This document shows, one piece after another, positions 12,408-23,639 of a DNA stretch of 64,000 nucleotides. The stretch is taken from assembly GCA_007922225.1 (NCBI GenBank), contig ML679946.1, forward strand, positions 91,619,313-91,683,312, written 5' to 3'. The DNA is from Emydura subglobosa. Lineage: Eukaryota; Chordata; Testudines; Chelidae. Each line of letters begins with the position of its first letter. Position 1 is the stretch's first letter. Below the pieces are notes generated by a model. It saw only the letters and a list, made by a program, of their open reading frames with translations, was not told where the DNA came from and searched no databases. Made by a program: the position numbers and the translations under genes.

Positions 12408-13895
12408 CCTCAATCTACTGGCTTAACAAAGAAGTCTTTGGTGATCTTAAACACAAAAAGAGAAGCTTACAAGAAGTGGAAGCTTGGTCACATGACTGGG
12501 GAGGATTAAAAAAAATACTGCTCGAACATGCAGGAATGAAATCAGGAAGGCTAAAGCACAATTGGAGTTGCTGCTAGCAAGGGACATGAAAGGGAACAAG
12601 AAGGGTTTCTACAGGTATGTTACCAACAAAAGAAAGATTAGGGAAAGTGTGGGCCCCTTACAGAATGGGGGAGGCAACCTACTGACAGAAAATGCGGAGA
12701 ATGCTGAGGTACTCAATGCCTTTTTTGCCTCGGTCTTCACAGACAAAGTCAGCTCCCAGACTACTGCACTGGGCAGCACAGAATGGGGAGGAGGTGAACA
12801 TCTGTCAGTGCTGAAAGAACAAGTTCAGGACTATTTAGAAAGATTGGACATACACAGGTCCATGGGGCCAGATGCAATGCACCTGAGCGTGCTGAGGGAG
12901 TTGGCTGATGTGATTTCAAAGCCATTGGCTCTTATCTTTGAAAGCTCGTGGCAATTGGGGGAGGTCCCTGATGATTAAAAAAAGGCAAATATATTGCCCA
13001 TCTTCAAGAAAGGGAAGAAAGAGGATCCAGGGAACTACAGACTTATCACCTTAATCCCTGGAAAAATCATGGAGCAGATCCTCAAGGAATCCATTTTAAG
13101 GCACTTGGAAGAGAGGAAGGTGATTAGGAACAGTCAATATGGATTAACCAAGGGCAAGTCATGCCTGACCAACCTGATTGCTTTTATGAAGAGCTGACTG
13201 GCTCTGTGGATATGGGGAAAGCAGTGGACGTGATATACCTTGACTTTAGCAAAGCTTTTGATACCATCTCCCACAATATTGTTATCAGCAAGTTAAAGAA
13301 GTATGGGTGGATGAATGGACTATAAAATGGATAGAGAGCTGGTTGGATCATCGGGCTCAATGGGTAGTGATCAGTGGCTCGATGTCTAGCTGGCAGCCGG
13401 TCACAAGCGGAGTGCCCCAGGGGTCAGTCCTAGAGGCCGGTTTTGTTCAACATCTTCATTAATGATCTGGAGGATGGGGTAGATTTCACCCTCAGCAAGT
13501 TTGCAGATGACACTAAGCTAGGGGGAATGGTAGATACCCTGGAAGGTAGGGATAGGATTCAGAGTGACCTAGACAAATTGGAGGATTGGGCCAAAAGAAA
13601 TCTGATGAGGTTCAACAAGCACAAGTGCAGAGTCCCACACTTAGGACGGAAGAATCCCATGCACAGTTACAGACTGGGGACCGACAAGCTAGGCAACAGT
13701 TCTGCAGAAAAGGACGTGGGGGTTATAGTGGATAAGAAGCTGGATATGAGTCAGCCATGTGCCTTGGTTGTCAGAAGGCTAATAGCATATTGGGCTGCAT
13801 TAGTAGGAGCATTGCCAGCATATCGAGGGAAGTGATTATTCCCCTTTATTTGGCATTTGGAGTATTGTGTCCAGTTTTGGGCCCCTCTCCACTTA
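12408..13895 (+). pseudogene. CR1 LINE ORF2 remnant: linker and reverse transcriptase
   Basis: This is the 5'-truncated ORF2 of a CR1 retrotransposon, a protein that nicks the target and copies the element's RNA at the nick. The endonuclease is missing. The copy begins in the linker before the polymerase, then shows in order [24 protein letters not shown] and [15 protein letters not shown] (near 12605-12910), [15 protein letters not shown] (about 13000), [14 protein letters not shown] (about 13140), the catalytic block LDFSKAFD (13239-13262), SGVPQGSV (about 13406) and the second catalytic block FADDTKLGG (from 13500). The catalytic aspartates remain, but the blocks lie in at least three frames with stops between them, so the gene is dead. 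It lies head to head with the minus-strand CR1 on its left and loses similarity near 13895. Confidence 0.9.
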
Positions 13896-14048
13896 ATACA
13901 CTAGATTTGAGCACTTCAGTAACTCAGCCAGAGGTTATGGGCCTAGTATGGGCCTAGTACAAGAGTGGGTGGGTAAAGTTCTATGGCCTGCAATGTGCAG
14001 GAAGTCTAGTTAAGTCCCTTTTGGCCTTAAAGTCTAGGAATCTGTAGG
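13896..14048 (+). mobile_element. CR1 LINE 3' end, different subfamily
   Basis: It contains agaggttatgggcctagta, gtgggtgggtaaagttctat, ggcctgcaatgtgcaggaag and the terminal cttttggccttaaagtctag, then gaatctgtagg. This tail type differs from the ATTCTATGA type and is the same as the one at the 3' end of the copy at 46488-49400. Either a separate truncated insertion landed beside the ORF2 remnant or both belong to one copy with an internal deletion. Confidence 0.75.
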
Positions 14049-15849
14049 ATAGGGTCAGGGTAGAGCAAGGTACCACCATGGCAAGGTTGCAGCTTGTATT
14101 CCCTTCATCTGTGATCAGTTCTGCTGGGCTATGGACTAATCCCTTATCCACCTATCTCTTGGATGCCAGGAGGAGTGTTTGCCTGGAGCAGTCTTTGTGC
14201 TCAGGGGAGTAAAATTTGCAGTGTGTCCCACCCAGCTGACTCATTGGAGTGCTCTTAAAGCATTTGTGTTGGAATACTGGCAACTTCCACCTGCTTCAGT
14301 CTCCTATCTTTTCTGTTTATATTCTCCAGAGCTCTGTCAGCAACGTGCAAAACCTAAAGGAATGTGACTGATAAACTATGGGCAAAGTGTCAAACTTGTA
14401 TTTCAAAAGCCTGCAGTTCCTAGCGCAGTGGTTTGGTTATGTAGGAGGATAAGGAGGCTTTATGGAATGCTGGTATCAGCACAGAGTTGGTACACTAAAT
14501 TCTTCTGTGTAGATTTTGGCTTTCCTCACTCACTCTACATAACAAGGAGATTAAGGTAAATTAGAATGGTAGCTCTGCACTAGAGCTCCATTTCTTGGTG
14601 TGATCTGAAGGATTTTTTTTCCCCCTTCATTTGTGGCTTTCTAAATCTGAAGCTGAAAAATACAGCTTCTGTGTTGTTTTGAGTTTGAGGTGAAATGTAA
14701 ACAAGCCAAATGTTTTCAAACAACCAAATCTAGCTCTTCTGCCAGCTTTGGGGGAAAACGACAGTCTATAGCATTCGGAAAATCAAAAATGTGTTCTTTA
14801 TGTATCCGTTAGCAAAAAAAACCAAACAACCCAGCATTCACTAGGAGGGAAGGCAAAGCACAGCCTTCTGTCTAAGAGCCTGATCCAACTCCCCTTGAAG
14901 TCTGTCCACTGAGTTTAGTGAGAGTTGGAGCCAGGTTTTAGATGGGAGATTTTGTTTCTCTTTGACAGGCTATGTAAAATCAGTACACATTACAACCCCC
15001 CTGCCCAAGGTGGGTGGGAAGCTATTCTTCCCTCAGTGCATGTTTTCATCTCCCCTTAATGCTAACAGGAGTCTATTATATTATATACAGGTGAAATTCA
15101 CTTCTCTGCAAAGGGCGAGCCCAAGGTCTAGGCATCTCTAAAGTAAGACTTGAGCCTGACAGCAGATGCAGCTTTACCCAGCCTCCCCTACTTTCACCAG
15201 GATTGGAGGAAGCTCAGTATCATCCGTGCTTTCTCCTCTGGACAGCCAGGGAAGAAGGATGTGAGAAGCTGTAGAAGAAGAGGCAGTTTCACAGACACTC
15301 AATAGCAAATGAACGGGGATCTGAAACAATCAGGCCATCTGGATTTGCCAGCCACTCAGCTCCCAGGAATAGCTTCCAGCCCTTTCTTTCCGCAGGGCCT
15401 GTCTGCTACCTGTTGAATCTATCCTTGCCTTTCTGTTTCCATGTTATACCCAGTCTGTTGAAATAGAGTCTCTCTGGCTTTCTGTTATCTGGGGGGAATA
15501 GTGCCATCTTATTACAACATCTAGATTTTCCCCTGTGTCGAGTGAGGGTTTTGGCGTGCAGACAAAATGTGTTGTGGTAAAGAACTTGACCCCTCAACCT
15601 GCTATAACAGGTTCATTTTGGATGAGCCCCAGTTATGAAAAAAACACAAGCTAAGGCACTGGGAAAGTACAATGGGTCAAATTCATACATATCTAAATCT
15701 GCTGCCTTTAAATTCACTAGCAGGGAGGTAACTAGGGTAACCAGATTAACTGTAGCAATGTCTGATCAGCATTATCTTCTTCACCTAATATTTCAAAGAG
15801 AACTTTGAAATAGGACCAAGAGAGATTATTTTCCCTTTCTTAGGGTCCA
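14049..15849. other. No gene seen; one short quasi-palindrome
   Basis: The only assignable element is a short inverted repeat of the cctgatccaactccccttga type at about 14877-14940. A 63-codon minus-strand frame near 15406-15597 has no recognisable motif. Confidence 0.5.
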
Positions 15850-16020
15850 AATCAAGTTTTTACTCAATCCTTACTCAGGCAAAATTCCCCCTGAGCCAGA
15901 TTCTCAGATTACGCAAATTGATGTCACTCCATAGAAATCAATAGAGCTATGTCAATTTTCTCCAGCTGAGAATCTGGCCCAATGATTTCAAGGAATGAGT
16001 AAGGACTTCAGGATTTGGCC
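15850..16020. repeat. Nested quasi-palindromes
   Basis: The inner palindrome (15893-15980) has arms gagccagattctcag and ctgagaatctggccc. It lies inside the two halves of another dispersed repeat: the left half carries tccttactcaggcaaaattc, and the right half aggaatgagtaaggactt followed by caggatttggccc. The simplest reading is one short MITE-like element inserted into another. Confidence 0.6.
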
Positions 16021-16117
16021 CTCTGCATGTATGCAAATGCTTTTTCAAAACTCTCACCTGATATACTGTACAATCGTACAAATGAAGACCTCAAACTCTA
16101 AACAACATGTGAGGTTT

Positions 16118-16830
16118 TGGAATAAATTGACATATTAAACAGTAATAAATTGCCAGGATCAGATCTGATTCACCCAAGAGTGCTGAATGAACGCAGATAT
16201 GAAACTGCAGATCTACTAACTGTCATATGTAACCTATCATTTAAATCAGCTTCTGTACCAGATGACTGTATGATTGCTTATATGACACCAATTTTTTAAA
16301 AAGGCTCCAGAGGTGATCCAAGCAATTACAGGCCAGTAAGCCTAACTTCAGTACCAGACAAATTGGTTGAAACTATAATAAAGAACAGAATTATCAGATA
16401 CATAGATGAATATTTTTCAGCTTGGAAAAGAGATGCCTAAGGGGAGATATGATAGAGGTCTATAAAATCATGATTGGTGTGGAGAAAGTAAATAAGGAAG
16501 TGTTATTTACCTCTTCTCCTAACACAAGAACTAGGGGTCACCAAATGAAATTAATAGGCAACAAGTTTAAAACTAACAAAAGGAAGTATATCGTCACACA
16601 ATGCAGAGTCAAACTGTGGAACTCTTGCCAGAGGATGTTGTGAAGGCCAAGATCTCTGCAAGAGGGGGATTGACCAATCAGCTCAATTTCCAGGCGATGG
16701 ATCACTTGATGATTGCCCTGTTCTGTTCATTCCCTCTAAAGTATCTGGCATTGGCCACTGCCAGAAGACAGGATACCGGGCTCGATGGACCATTTGTCTG
16801 ACCCAGTATGGCCGTTCTTCTGTTGTGATG
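16118..16830 (+). mobile_element. CR1 LINE remnant with internal deletion
   Basis: The left half (to about 16408) matches the region before and into the reverse transcriptase: agtaataaattgccaggatc, ttcacccaagagtgctgaat and ccaagcaattacaggccagt. It then jumps directly to the C-terminal region with ttcagcttggaaaagagatg, gggagatatgatagaggtct and aggggtcaccaaatgaaatt. The polymerase core is missing. The 3' end reads ccatttgtctgacccagtat and ggccgttctt, the second CR1 tail type. Coding frames are broken; only short open pieces remain (for example 16422-16643). Confidence 0.85.
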
Positions 16831-18416
16831 ACTGCCACCTTGGCTAACACACCAACAATTGAATGAGGGACCTTTAGGGCTAAAAGCATGAGCTGTGCTC
16901 TCTAACTGGGCATGTACCATATGCATATCTCCTGTGAATGGAGCACAGAGGGGGACTTGTAACAACACACGGATTGATAAATCCCAATGAAAAGTACTCA
17001 GTCCAACAGGCTGAGATTTTCACAAGGAGGAAAGGAAATTAGGTGCACAATGCCCATGAATCCCCTGGACTTAATTTTCAGGTCTACATGCCTGCTTGAT
17101 TTTATTTTCCATGGAAGTTCAAACTCTTTTACAGGCCAAAGACTCCATGTACCAACCAATGGGTGGTGTTCAGCATGAGGAAGTTATTTGTCCCTTTGTT
17201 TTTCAAGCTGGTGTGCAACATCATTTAAAAGGGCTCATCTCCTGAAGCCCCAATGGCTGTCTCATTGCTTATGCACCCACACTCCCTGGGAGAGAAACAA
17301 AAGCTCACTGTGGGATGAGGCTTGCTGTGCAGGGGTTTCTTTGTAAGCTGATTGGGATATGAGTAAACTTGTCTTTTTTAACACTTTTACCCTGAATTGG
17401 TAAGGACCATTTCTCCAGCAAACAAATTCCTTAGCCATCAGTTCAAAGCAGGTTAGGTGGCCTGATCCTCACTTTGGTGTGTGCAGGTGGTATCTGTTGG
17501 GAGTTGTTTTCTGTGTATTGAGGGATGTTCCCCCTCTCTGTTGCAAGGGCAACTCGCCTAATTCTCCCAACTCCTTCCTTAACTAACGCAGGGGCTGGTG
17601 CAGGGTGCAAGTCCAGGTTTCCTGTATGGCCCCTTGGGGAGGTTAATGTGCCTGCTGCCATATTGTGCCTATGGGGCTTGCATCACTGGGAATTACCAGG
17701 GTACAGGATCTCCCTTTTGCAAGACTCCTTTCATCAGCACTCCATTCCATTCGTCCCTGACTGACTCCCAGCCAACCTTTATCACACCCCAACCTTCCCT
17801 AGAACACTCCGTGTACTGGGGACGTCTCTGCTGCATTCATAATGGTCCTCCATGTCACTGTTGTTCACTAGGGAGCCCTCATTTTAGCGCTGTGATTTCT
17901 GTACTACAGCTGTGGTACAGCAAGGAGACAGTAAGGCAAACTTGAATGCAGCCCCTTTTAGCCAGATACAGCATGTTCTAAAGGATATGCACACCCCTAT
18001 ATACACACATACTTTTTTCTCATGGAGACTGTATTTTAGTTCTTTGTGGTGTTGTTCCTTAGTATGAAGTAAAGACCATTGTGACTTAATGCATTTGTTT
18101 GCCCTTTGTGCATAGAAAATTAACTATAAAAAATGAGGTAAACTCAAACATTGTAATGTGTTGCAAGTTCTACAAAAAAAGGGCAGTTTATATTGTTGGC
18201 CTTTAATTTGTTTATTTCTATATTTGAAGCAGAAATTTGAATGTATTTGTCAAAAAGCAGTTCTCTTACAAATAGCTGGTAAAACTAACTGTGTTTAGTT
18301 CCTCTAGGCTAGACATCTATACCACCATGTTCTCCTTACTTGACATGATTTCCGCGTCACTCACAGAGGTTATTTTATTTAAACATAGGCAAGTCTTACT
18401 AGCCCCTCCCCTCTTT
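16831..18416. other. No gene seen
   Basis: Overlapping plus- and minus-strand frames near 17443-17945 occur in a moderately GC-rich stretch but show no domain, signal sequence or splice structure. No repeat could be assigned with confidence. Confidence 0.45.
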
Positions 18417-18544
18417 TAGTCTGCAAGCTCTTTGGTGCAGGGTATGTCCATGTATATTTGTACAGCACCTAGCACAGTGCGGTCAGCCTGGCTGATGTCA
18501 TTAGCTGCTTCCACAACACAAATATTAATAATGAATAAGAATAC
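18417..18544 (+). repeat. L2-like LINE 3' tail
   Basis: The order ctgcaagctctttggtgcag, ggtatgtccatgtatatttg, tacagcacctagcacagtgc and finally aataatgaataag matches the conserved 3' end shared by L2-type LINEs and some SINEs. Related tails lie at 50778-50872 and 60518-60605. Confidence 0.6.
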
Positions 18545-18629
18545 TATTATTTATCAGTAACACAAGGACATAGTGGACCAGATTATGTGACGTGCCCCTC
18601 CAGAGCCAAAAGTCTTGACTCTGAATAGG

Positions 18630-18776
18630 GAAGGAATAGGGTCTTTTGGTTAAGGCTCAGGGCTATGAGTCAGAAGTCCTGGGTTCCCCAGTCACTTTAA
18701 CTCTTTATGCCCCAATTTCTCTACCAGTAAACTGGAGACAATACTTCTCTGCTCCATAGAGGGTTTGTGAATAGAC
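18630..18776 (+). repeat. tRNA-derived SINE (MIR/turtle type)
   Basis: A tRNA-like head (ggttaaggctcagggctatg, then cagaagtcctgggttcc, resembling a B box) is followed by the SINE body (tttatgccccaatttctcta, ccagtaaactggagacaat). The copy is old and shortened, with no clear target duplication. Confidence 0.65.
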
Positions 18777-18945
18777 CTGGTAAGAAATTAATGCCAGTTT
18801 TCATTTGGTGAAAAGTGCAACATTTTTGAAAATTCAGTTTTTTGAAGAAAAAAGCCCAAAATGTTGTAAAAAATGGACATTTCCATTTTGATGAGAAAAG
18901 GTTTTGAGCAAAAAAATTCAACCAGCTATATTTTGAGGCCTAATT
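18777..18945. repeat. AT-rich low-complexity dispersed repeat
   Basis: Rich in ttttgaaaattc, aaaatgttgtaaaaaatgg and similar words that partly pair with one another. Related stretches are at 20722-20808 and 63190-63605. An imperfect fold-back element family is likely; the boundaries are unclear. Confidence 0.4.
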
Positions 18946-20035
18946 TGTGAAGGGCTTACCTACTATGAATAAACAGAAATACCCCAGGACTTTCTGAAGT
19001 TCATTTTCTGAACTGGATCCAAATAGAAAGTTTGCAAACTGGCCCATTGTAGAGAGAGGGGTTATCAGACCTGCAGATTCAGGACACACCGGGACTACAG
19101 AGGAGTTTGTTTCCATATGTGAACTTGACAAACTAAGCCAAGCCCATTTCGATCTTAAACTAAACTTTGTTGCAGAAGCAACATTGAATAAGATAGAAAT
19201 GTAAGATACTGGGTAAAACAAAAGGAAAGCAACATTAATGATCGTGAGCTCTGTTATACAGTCAGTGATCTCATACTTAAAATAAAGGACCTGAATGAAA
19301 GCTGTTGTTCTGATGTGCAGGAGTCAGCGGTTTCTAAGATACCAGACTGAGAGGACTGGACACTGAATCAGTAGAATACAATAAACCTCCATATCTGGAA
19401 TGGACAGACATAACATTACAAACATTGTGCTATCAGTTCCATACAGAAAAGAAACCTTCTCTCTGTTTAACATCTCCTTGGGTCATTTGATTGTAGTTTT
19501 GTGGGTGACATTACCTACCACTCTGCCAACTGACTTCTGGTAATCTCCTTTTTCAGTTGCTATGCCAGCACTTGTCATTAGCTTAAGGTTAGCTCAGATG
19601 TCTGCCTAATTCAGTATGATACAGATAACCCCGGATGCAGAAAGATGACTAGCAGGGCTTTTCCAACTGGAATGTCTGTGATCCAATGTATGTTTGGACA
19701 ACAGCTTTGGTAGCTTTTATTTATAGATTAGTATTTCCCCCAAAACCTGCAGAAGACTATAGCAGACTGGGCAACATCTTGTTGTGTGGTTATCCCCCCT
19801 CTCCCTCCATTTTGGTAACATTTCTCCAAATAGTTGCTTAAAACCAAACCAGAGACATGAGTGGAACTAATCATACATGTTTAAGGGCTTGCAAGATTCT
19901 GGTCTGTGATGGACACAATTTAATCTTATTAGTCTTGGCTCTTGGAGAGTGTAATTTGAGAGAGAAAAAAAAAAATCTAGTTGAGATGAAGGAGGAAACC
20001 TGTTTTGTCAATAATCCTTCTTGGCCATGTACCTT
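18946..20035. other. No gene seen
   Basis: No gene or mobile element was recognised in this stretch, apart from short chance frames. Confidence 0.5.
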
Positions 20036-20667
20036 TATAAGAATATACTGGGTCAGACCAATGGTCCATCTAGCCCAGTATCCTGTCTTCCCACAGTGGC
20101 CAATGCCAGATGCAACAGAGGGAATGAACAGAACAGGTAATCATCGAGTGATCCATCCACTGGCATCCACTCCCAGCTTCTGGAAAAAGGAGGTTAGGGA
20201 CAATGACAGGGTGCTAGGCAAAGGAAAGCTGAGCTGCCCTCTGTCATGTGAGTCCCAACTAAGGAAAGAGAATTGGAGCCAGCTGAGTAAGCCTGCACTT
20301 AGTGGGCCAATAAGGAGCAGCTGCGAGCCTCATTAGCCAGGGGTTACAAAAGGCTCACAGGAAGCAAGTGCAGAGGGGAAGAAAGAAAGGGAGAAGCCAC
20401 AGATTGAGGGGCAGGCCGAGCTCCTCTCTGTTGGTGGCTGAGACTGTTCAGCTGGATTGTCTGTGACTAGAAGATGGTTGGCAAGCAATTGTAAATAAAC
20501 CTCACTGGTGAGAGCACGAAGCTGAGGTCTCTGACTGGTTTGCGGGCACAGAGGACCCAAGGAACAGGAGGGCCCTGCGCCAACCTGCTACAGACACTCA
20601 GAGCATGGGGTTGCATTCCTGACCATCCTGGCTACTAGTCATTGATGGGTATATCCTCCATGCACTT
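20036..20667 (-). mobile_element. CR1 LINE 3' end, minus strand, split by an LTR
   Basis: The left part (20036-20203) reads actgggtcagaccaatggtc, catctagcccagtatcctgt and atcgagtgatccatccac, the inverse complement of the second CR1 tail type. The element resumes at 20593 with cactcagagcatggggttgc, tgaccatcctggctactagt and cattgatgggtatatcctcc. The two parts are collinear and separated only by the solo LTR at 20204-20592, so the LTR inserted after the CR1. The frame at 19857-20336 spans this junction and has no biological meaning. Confidence 0.9.
20204..20592 (+). mobile_element. Solo LTR of an endogenous retrovirus or similar element
   Basis: The 389-bp insert begins tgacagggtgctaggc and ends ccaacctgctaca, giving the TG...CA termini of long terminal repeats. 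It is flanked by gacaa (20199-20203) and gacac (20593-20597), a 5-bp target duplication with one change. Inside are a weak TATA-like ttacaaaagg (20343 onward) and a polyadenylation signal aataaa (20494-20499), followed by a U5-like GC-rich end, which sets the plus orientation. There is no internal retroviral sequence, so a provirus was probably reduced by recombination between its two LTRs. The retroviral class cannot be told from the LTR alone. Confidence 0.8.
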
Positions 20668-20721
20668 TGTAACTGATTGGCCTTTAATATTACTTTTGGT
20701 TTTTGAACAGATCAATAAAAA

Positions 20722-20808
20722 GGACAAAAAAATTAAAACATATTTTCAACATTTTTCCATTCTCATCGAAATTCAGTTTTGTATCTGAAAAGTTTTGACC
20801 AGTTCTAC
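20722..20808. repeat. AT-rich dispersed repeat fragment
   Basis: Contains acatattttcaacatttttc and agttttgaccagttctac, resembling the AT-rich fold-back repeats at 18777-18945 and 63190-63605. Confidence 0.35.
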
Positions 20809-21789
20809 TTTTTTTTAATTAATACTGTAAAAATTCCTTGGCACGGTTGGGGGTGGCCCTCCCCTCTGTCAATCTCCGAGGGAGGCCACACCATCCAATG
20901 GCTATGTCCTGTGGGGAGGCTTAAACTAGAGAGGGAAATTAACAGTTCTTGGCCTCTTGGGCCTAGCAGGGCGATCCCAAACCCCTGGCCCCCACCGTCC
21001 AGTTGGGGTGGTCCAGCAGTCCAGGGTCCAGCCCTCAGGCAGGGCAGGCCAGCCTAGCAAATAGTCTCTAGCCCTCAGTAGGGCAAGCAAACAGTCCGAG
21101 GCCAATAGTCTATATCCCTTGGCGGGGCCAACAAACAGTTTACAGCCCAGGCCCTCAGGCAGGGTTGGACAGACAGGATAAATAGTCTGTAGCCCTGTGT
21201 AGGGTGATCACACCAAAGTTGGGGTAAGAAGTGGGATGCAGGCCCACCAGACTCCATTGCATCCCAGCCCAGGGCCCTGGAAGTGATGGGGTGTCCCGTC
21301 ACTGAGTCAGCTGGGCACTGGCTGAAACATGCTGACTCAACTATAGGCCATAATACAACTGGACTGTTGTCTGGCTTCCCTGGGCACCTTCCTTCCCCCC
21401 TTTCCCTGGAGTACCTCGTTCTCCAAGTCACCCTCAGTCTCCTCGGGGTACTCTGCCAGGGGGAGGTTCCACAACCCCACGACCTCGTTGTTTGGTGGCA
21501 GGTCCAGCAGCTTCTTGGGGTCATCAGAAGATGGCAGCTCCTCCGGGTCGCAAGGGCAGGTATCTCCTCTGGTTCGCGGGGGGTTTGGATTTCTGGCAGC
21601 TCCTCCAGGTCACAGGGCCCAGGTACTTCCTCGGCTACACCAAGCTCAGGCGGCTCCAGCAGATCCTCAGGGCTTTAGCCAATGGGCAGCTTCTCTTCAG
21701 GGTAGCAGCCAGACTCCAGCCCCAGCATACAGGGAGAGACATCTTTCTCCCTTCACCAGGCTCTTCTAACTGACCTGGAAGACCCACCC

Positions 21790-21795
21790 TTTATA
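21790..21795 (-). promoter_or_regulatory. TATA box of the GC-rich element
   Basis: On the minus strand aagtataaagggtgggtctt forms a strong TATA box in a GC-rich setting inside the element at 20835-21942. It is inferred to be the element's own promoter. Confidence 0.4.
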
Positions 21796-21832
21796 CTTCC
21801 TCTTCCTGTCCCACCTCTCTGCTTCCAGTCAG

Positions 21833-21851
21833 GTGTGTGTGTGTGTGTGTG
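21833..21851 (+). repeat. (GT)n microsatellite
   Basis: Uninterrupted GT dinucleotides lie just upstream, in minus-strand terms, of the TATA box in the GC-rich element. Confidence 0.95.
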
Positions 21852-21942
21852 GGAGGGGACTTCTGGGTTCTGCCCCCAAGAGAGGGTTTGACCCTCCCTC
21901 TCTGTCAATCTCCAAGGGAGGCCACACCTCCCAGTAGCTACA

Positions 21943-23499
21943 AATTCTTTAATTATTCCAGCACTGTATGAAACCATCAGTCTTTCTATTTTGAGCACTG
22001 GCCAGACCAGAATTTCTCTTACTTATGTTTCTTTATATCAATGTTTCTCAACCTATTTACTATTGTGGGCTGCATACACATAATATATATACCTGTATGG
22101 CCTCGAGGATATCTTATGGACCACAAGTGTTTATAGCTATGCTGCAGGAAATGGCCCCTCATTTTGTGGTTCTTAACTTGTCTTTTCTAATAAAAGCCAA
22201 GAGACAGAAGGAATCTCAAAGAATCACCATTGACACCGCAGAACCTTTAATGTATTTTTAACTTTCTGTAAATATAACTTCACTTTAATCTAACTTTGAA
22301 GCTTTCACAAGTTCTTTAAGAGTTTTATTTTCCCCCTCTTTCTCTGCTATGCATGGAAAATGTTTGTGTAATGACTCCTGTAGAACTAAAGGCAGCAATG
22401 TGTAGAGTGAGCGAAAGAGCCGAACTCTCCAAGTGAGTGCTACAACAGACTCACATCCTTTAGGAACTGAGCACTGCTGGGGACATGAAACACACACTAT
22501 TCTATTTTATCCTATGTAGATCCATTTACTGTATTTATCGTTGGAATATCTGAGCACTTGCCAGTAGTTTATTAAGCAATGGGACTAATCTGACTCTGTC
22601 ACGTGGTTTGTCCTCTCGCTGGTCGTCTCCTCAGGGGAAGAATTGTGTGTGCGGTGGAGTGTTTTGTTTTGATAAGGTCTGATTGGTGGGTTATCTCTGC
22701 ATTCCACAATGGTGTGTTCATAAATTGCTCCTCTTACATTCCACAGGTGATTTGCTACATACAGCAGCATCCAGTTGGACAACACAGTGCAAACAGTGCA
22801 GAGGAGGGGAAATTACCAATAGTCAAGACCCCAGGGCAAACTCTTACTCCTAGAGAAACTGCAGTAGAATTTTTACTGTACACAGGAGCATAGTGGCCAG
22901 TATCAAAGATGTGGGGGCACATGTGAAACCCAAATTTGACTGACCAGAAGAGGAACCAGGGGCAGTGTGGCCTGAATTTCTGTAGACAGCAAAAAGTAAT
23001 TTGGGACAGGCCGGTTGGTAAATGATTTTGGGATTCCAGTATGTTCCTTGTACCCTCTTACATAGGGTATCCCAAAAGGTTCCTACACAAAGGCAGCTCC
23101 TGGCTCTGCTTCCACTGTAAGACTCTGTGTATAGAAAAGCAAGTGTATTTAACAATGCTGGTACACATTTATTATGTGCCCCTACTTTCCTTCCTTTTGG
23201 CATCATTAGTGTCTCTGGGTTAATGTGGTGTGTCTCAGACAGCTGTCTAGAGTCTTTGATGGTTTCAAGTCCAAAGATAATATCTCTTCCAGATGTCACA
23301 TTTGAGGAGGGAAATGCTTTCACTGAAGATGATAATAAGGACATTTCTGTTTTCTCAAATTGCAGTGTCAGGCAAGATTGCTCCATAGAAACTGATCAAA
23401 TATATATCACGCACAAGAACTTTGTTTAACAAACATTATTAAGGCCGCAAAGTATTCAAAATTTAGGAAATACCAGAATTAAGGTAGCTCAGTCAACAG
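21943..23499. other. No gene recognised; possible old hAT end
   Basis: At 22038 the text caatgtttctcaacctattt followed by a tatggaccac word resembles an old hAT element start, but its other end was not found. A 178-codon minus-strand frame (22850-23386) is the longest in the window outside LINEs, yet it has no recognisable domain, mixed composition and no splice context. Left unassigned. Confidence 0.4.
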
Positions 23500-23639
23500 A
23501 CGTGGCTGGTGAGACAAAGGCAGCTGGGTGACTAAGGGAATTAACCAGCTGAGTGCTCTAGCAGAGGAAGGCAGGGAGGTGAGTTTGTGTGTTGTTTTTT
23601 GTTTGCTTAACTTTCAGGTACTCTACAAGGAGGAACCCA

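Larger units (their letters stand above)
20835..21942 (-). mobile_element. GC-rich retroelement-like block with terminal direct repeats
   Basis: A 1.1-kb GC-rich island lies between two direct repeats of about 45 bp: ctctgtcaatctccgagg with gaggccacacc near 20855-20900, and ctctgtcaatctccaagg with gaggccacacc near 21900-21935. Read on the minus strand, a TATAAA box is followed by acidic, repetitive coding-like text (CDLEELPEIQ, then degenerate copies of the eelp motif) and by tandem units of about 44 bp with tagtctctagccctcag-type words (about 21040-21210). The layout suggests an LTR or promoter-bearing non-autonomous retroelement on the minus strand, perhaps gypsy-like, but no enzymatic domain is visible. 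The frames at 21075-21773 on either strand are broken or are shadows. Confidence 0.4.

Noticed and set aside
11866..13895. A single CR1 with a 5' inversion (twin priming)
   Set aside because: The minus-strand part contains its own 3' end and tail, so these are two separate insertions meeting head to head.
19857..20336. 159-codon plus-strand frame as a gene
   Set aside because: It runs through the antisense of a CR1 tail into the solo LTR, so it is a chance frame across an insertion junction.
22850..23386. 178-codon minus-strand open frame as a gene
   Set aside because: No recognisable domain, signal or splice structure; composition is ordinary and nearby frames overlap on both strands. Chance or an unrecognised repeat is more likely.
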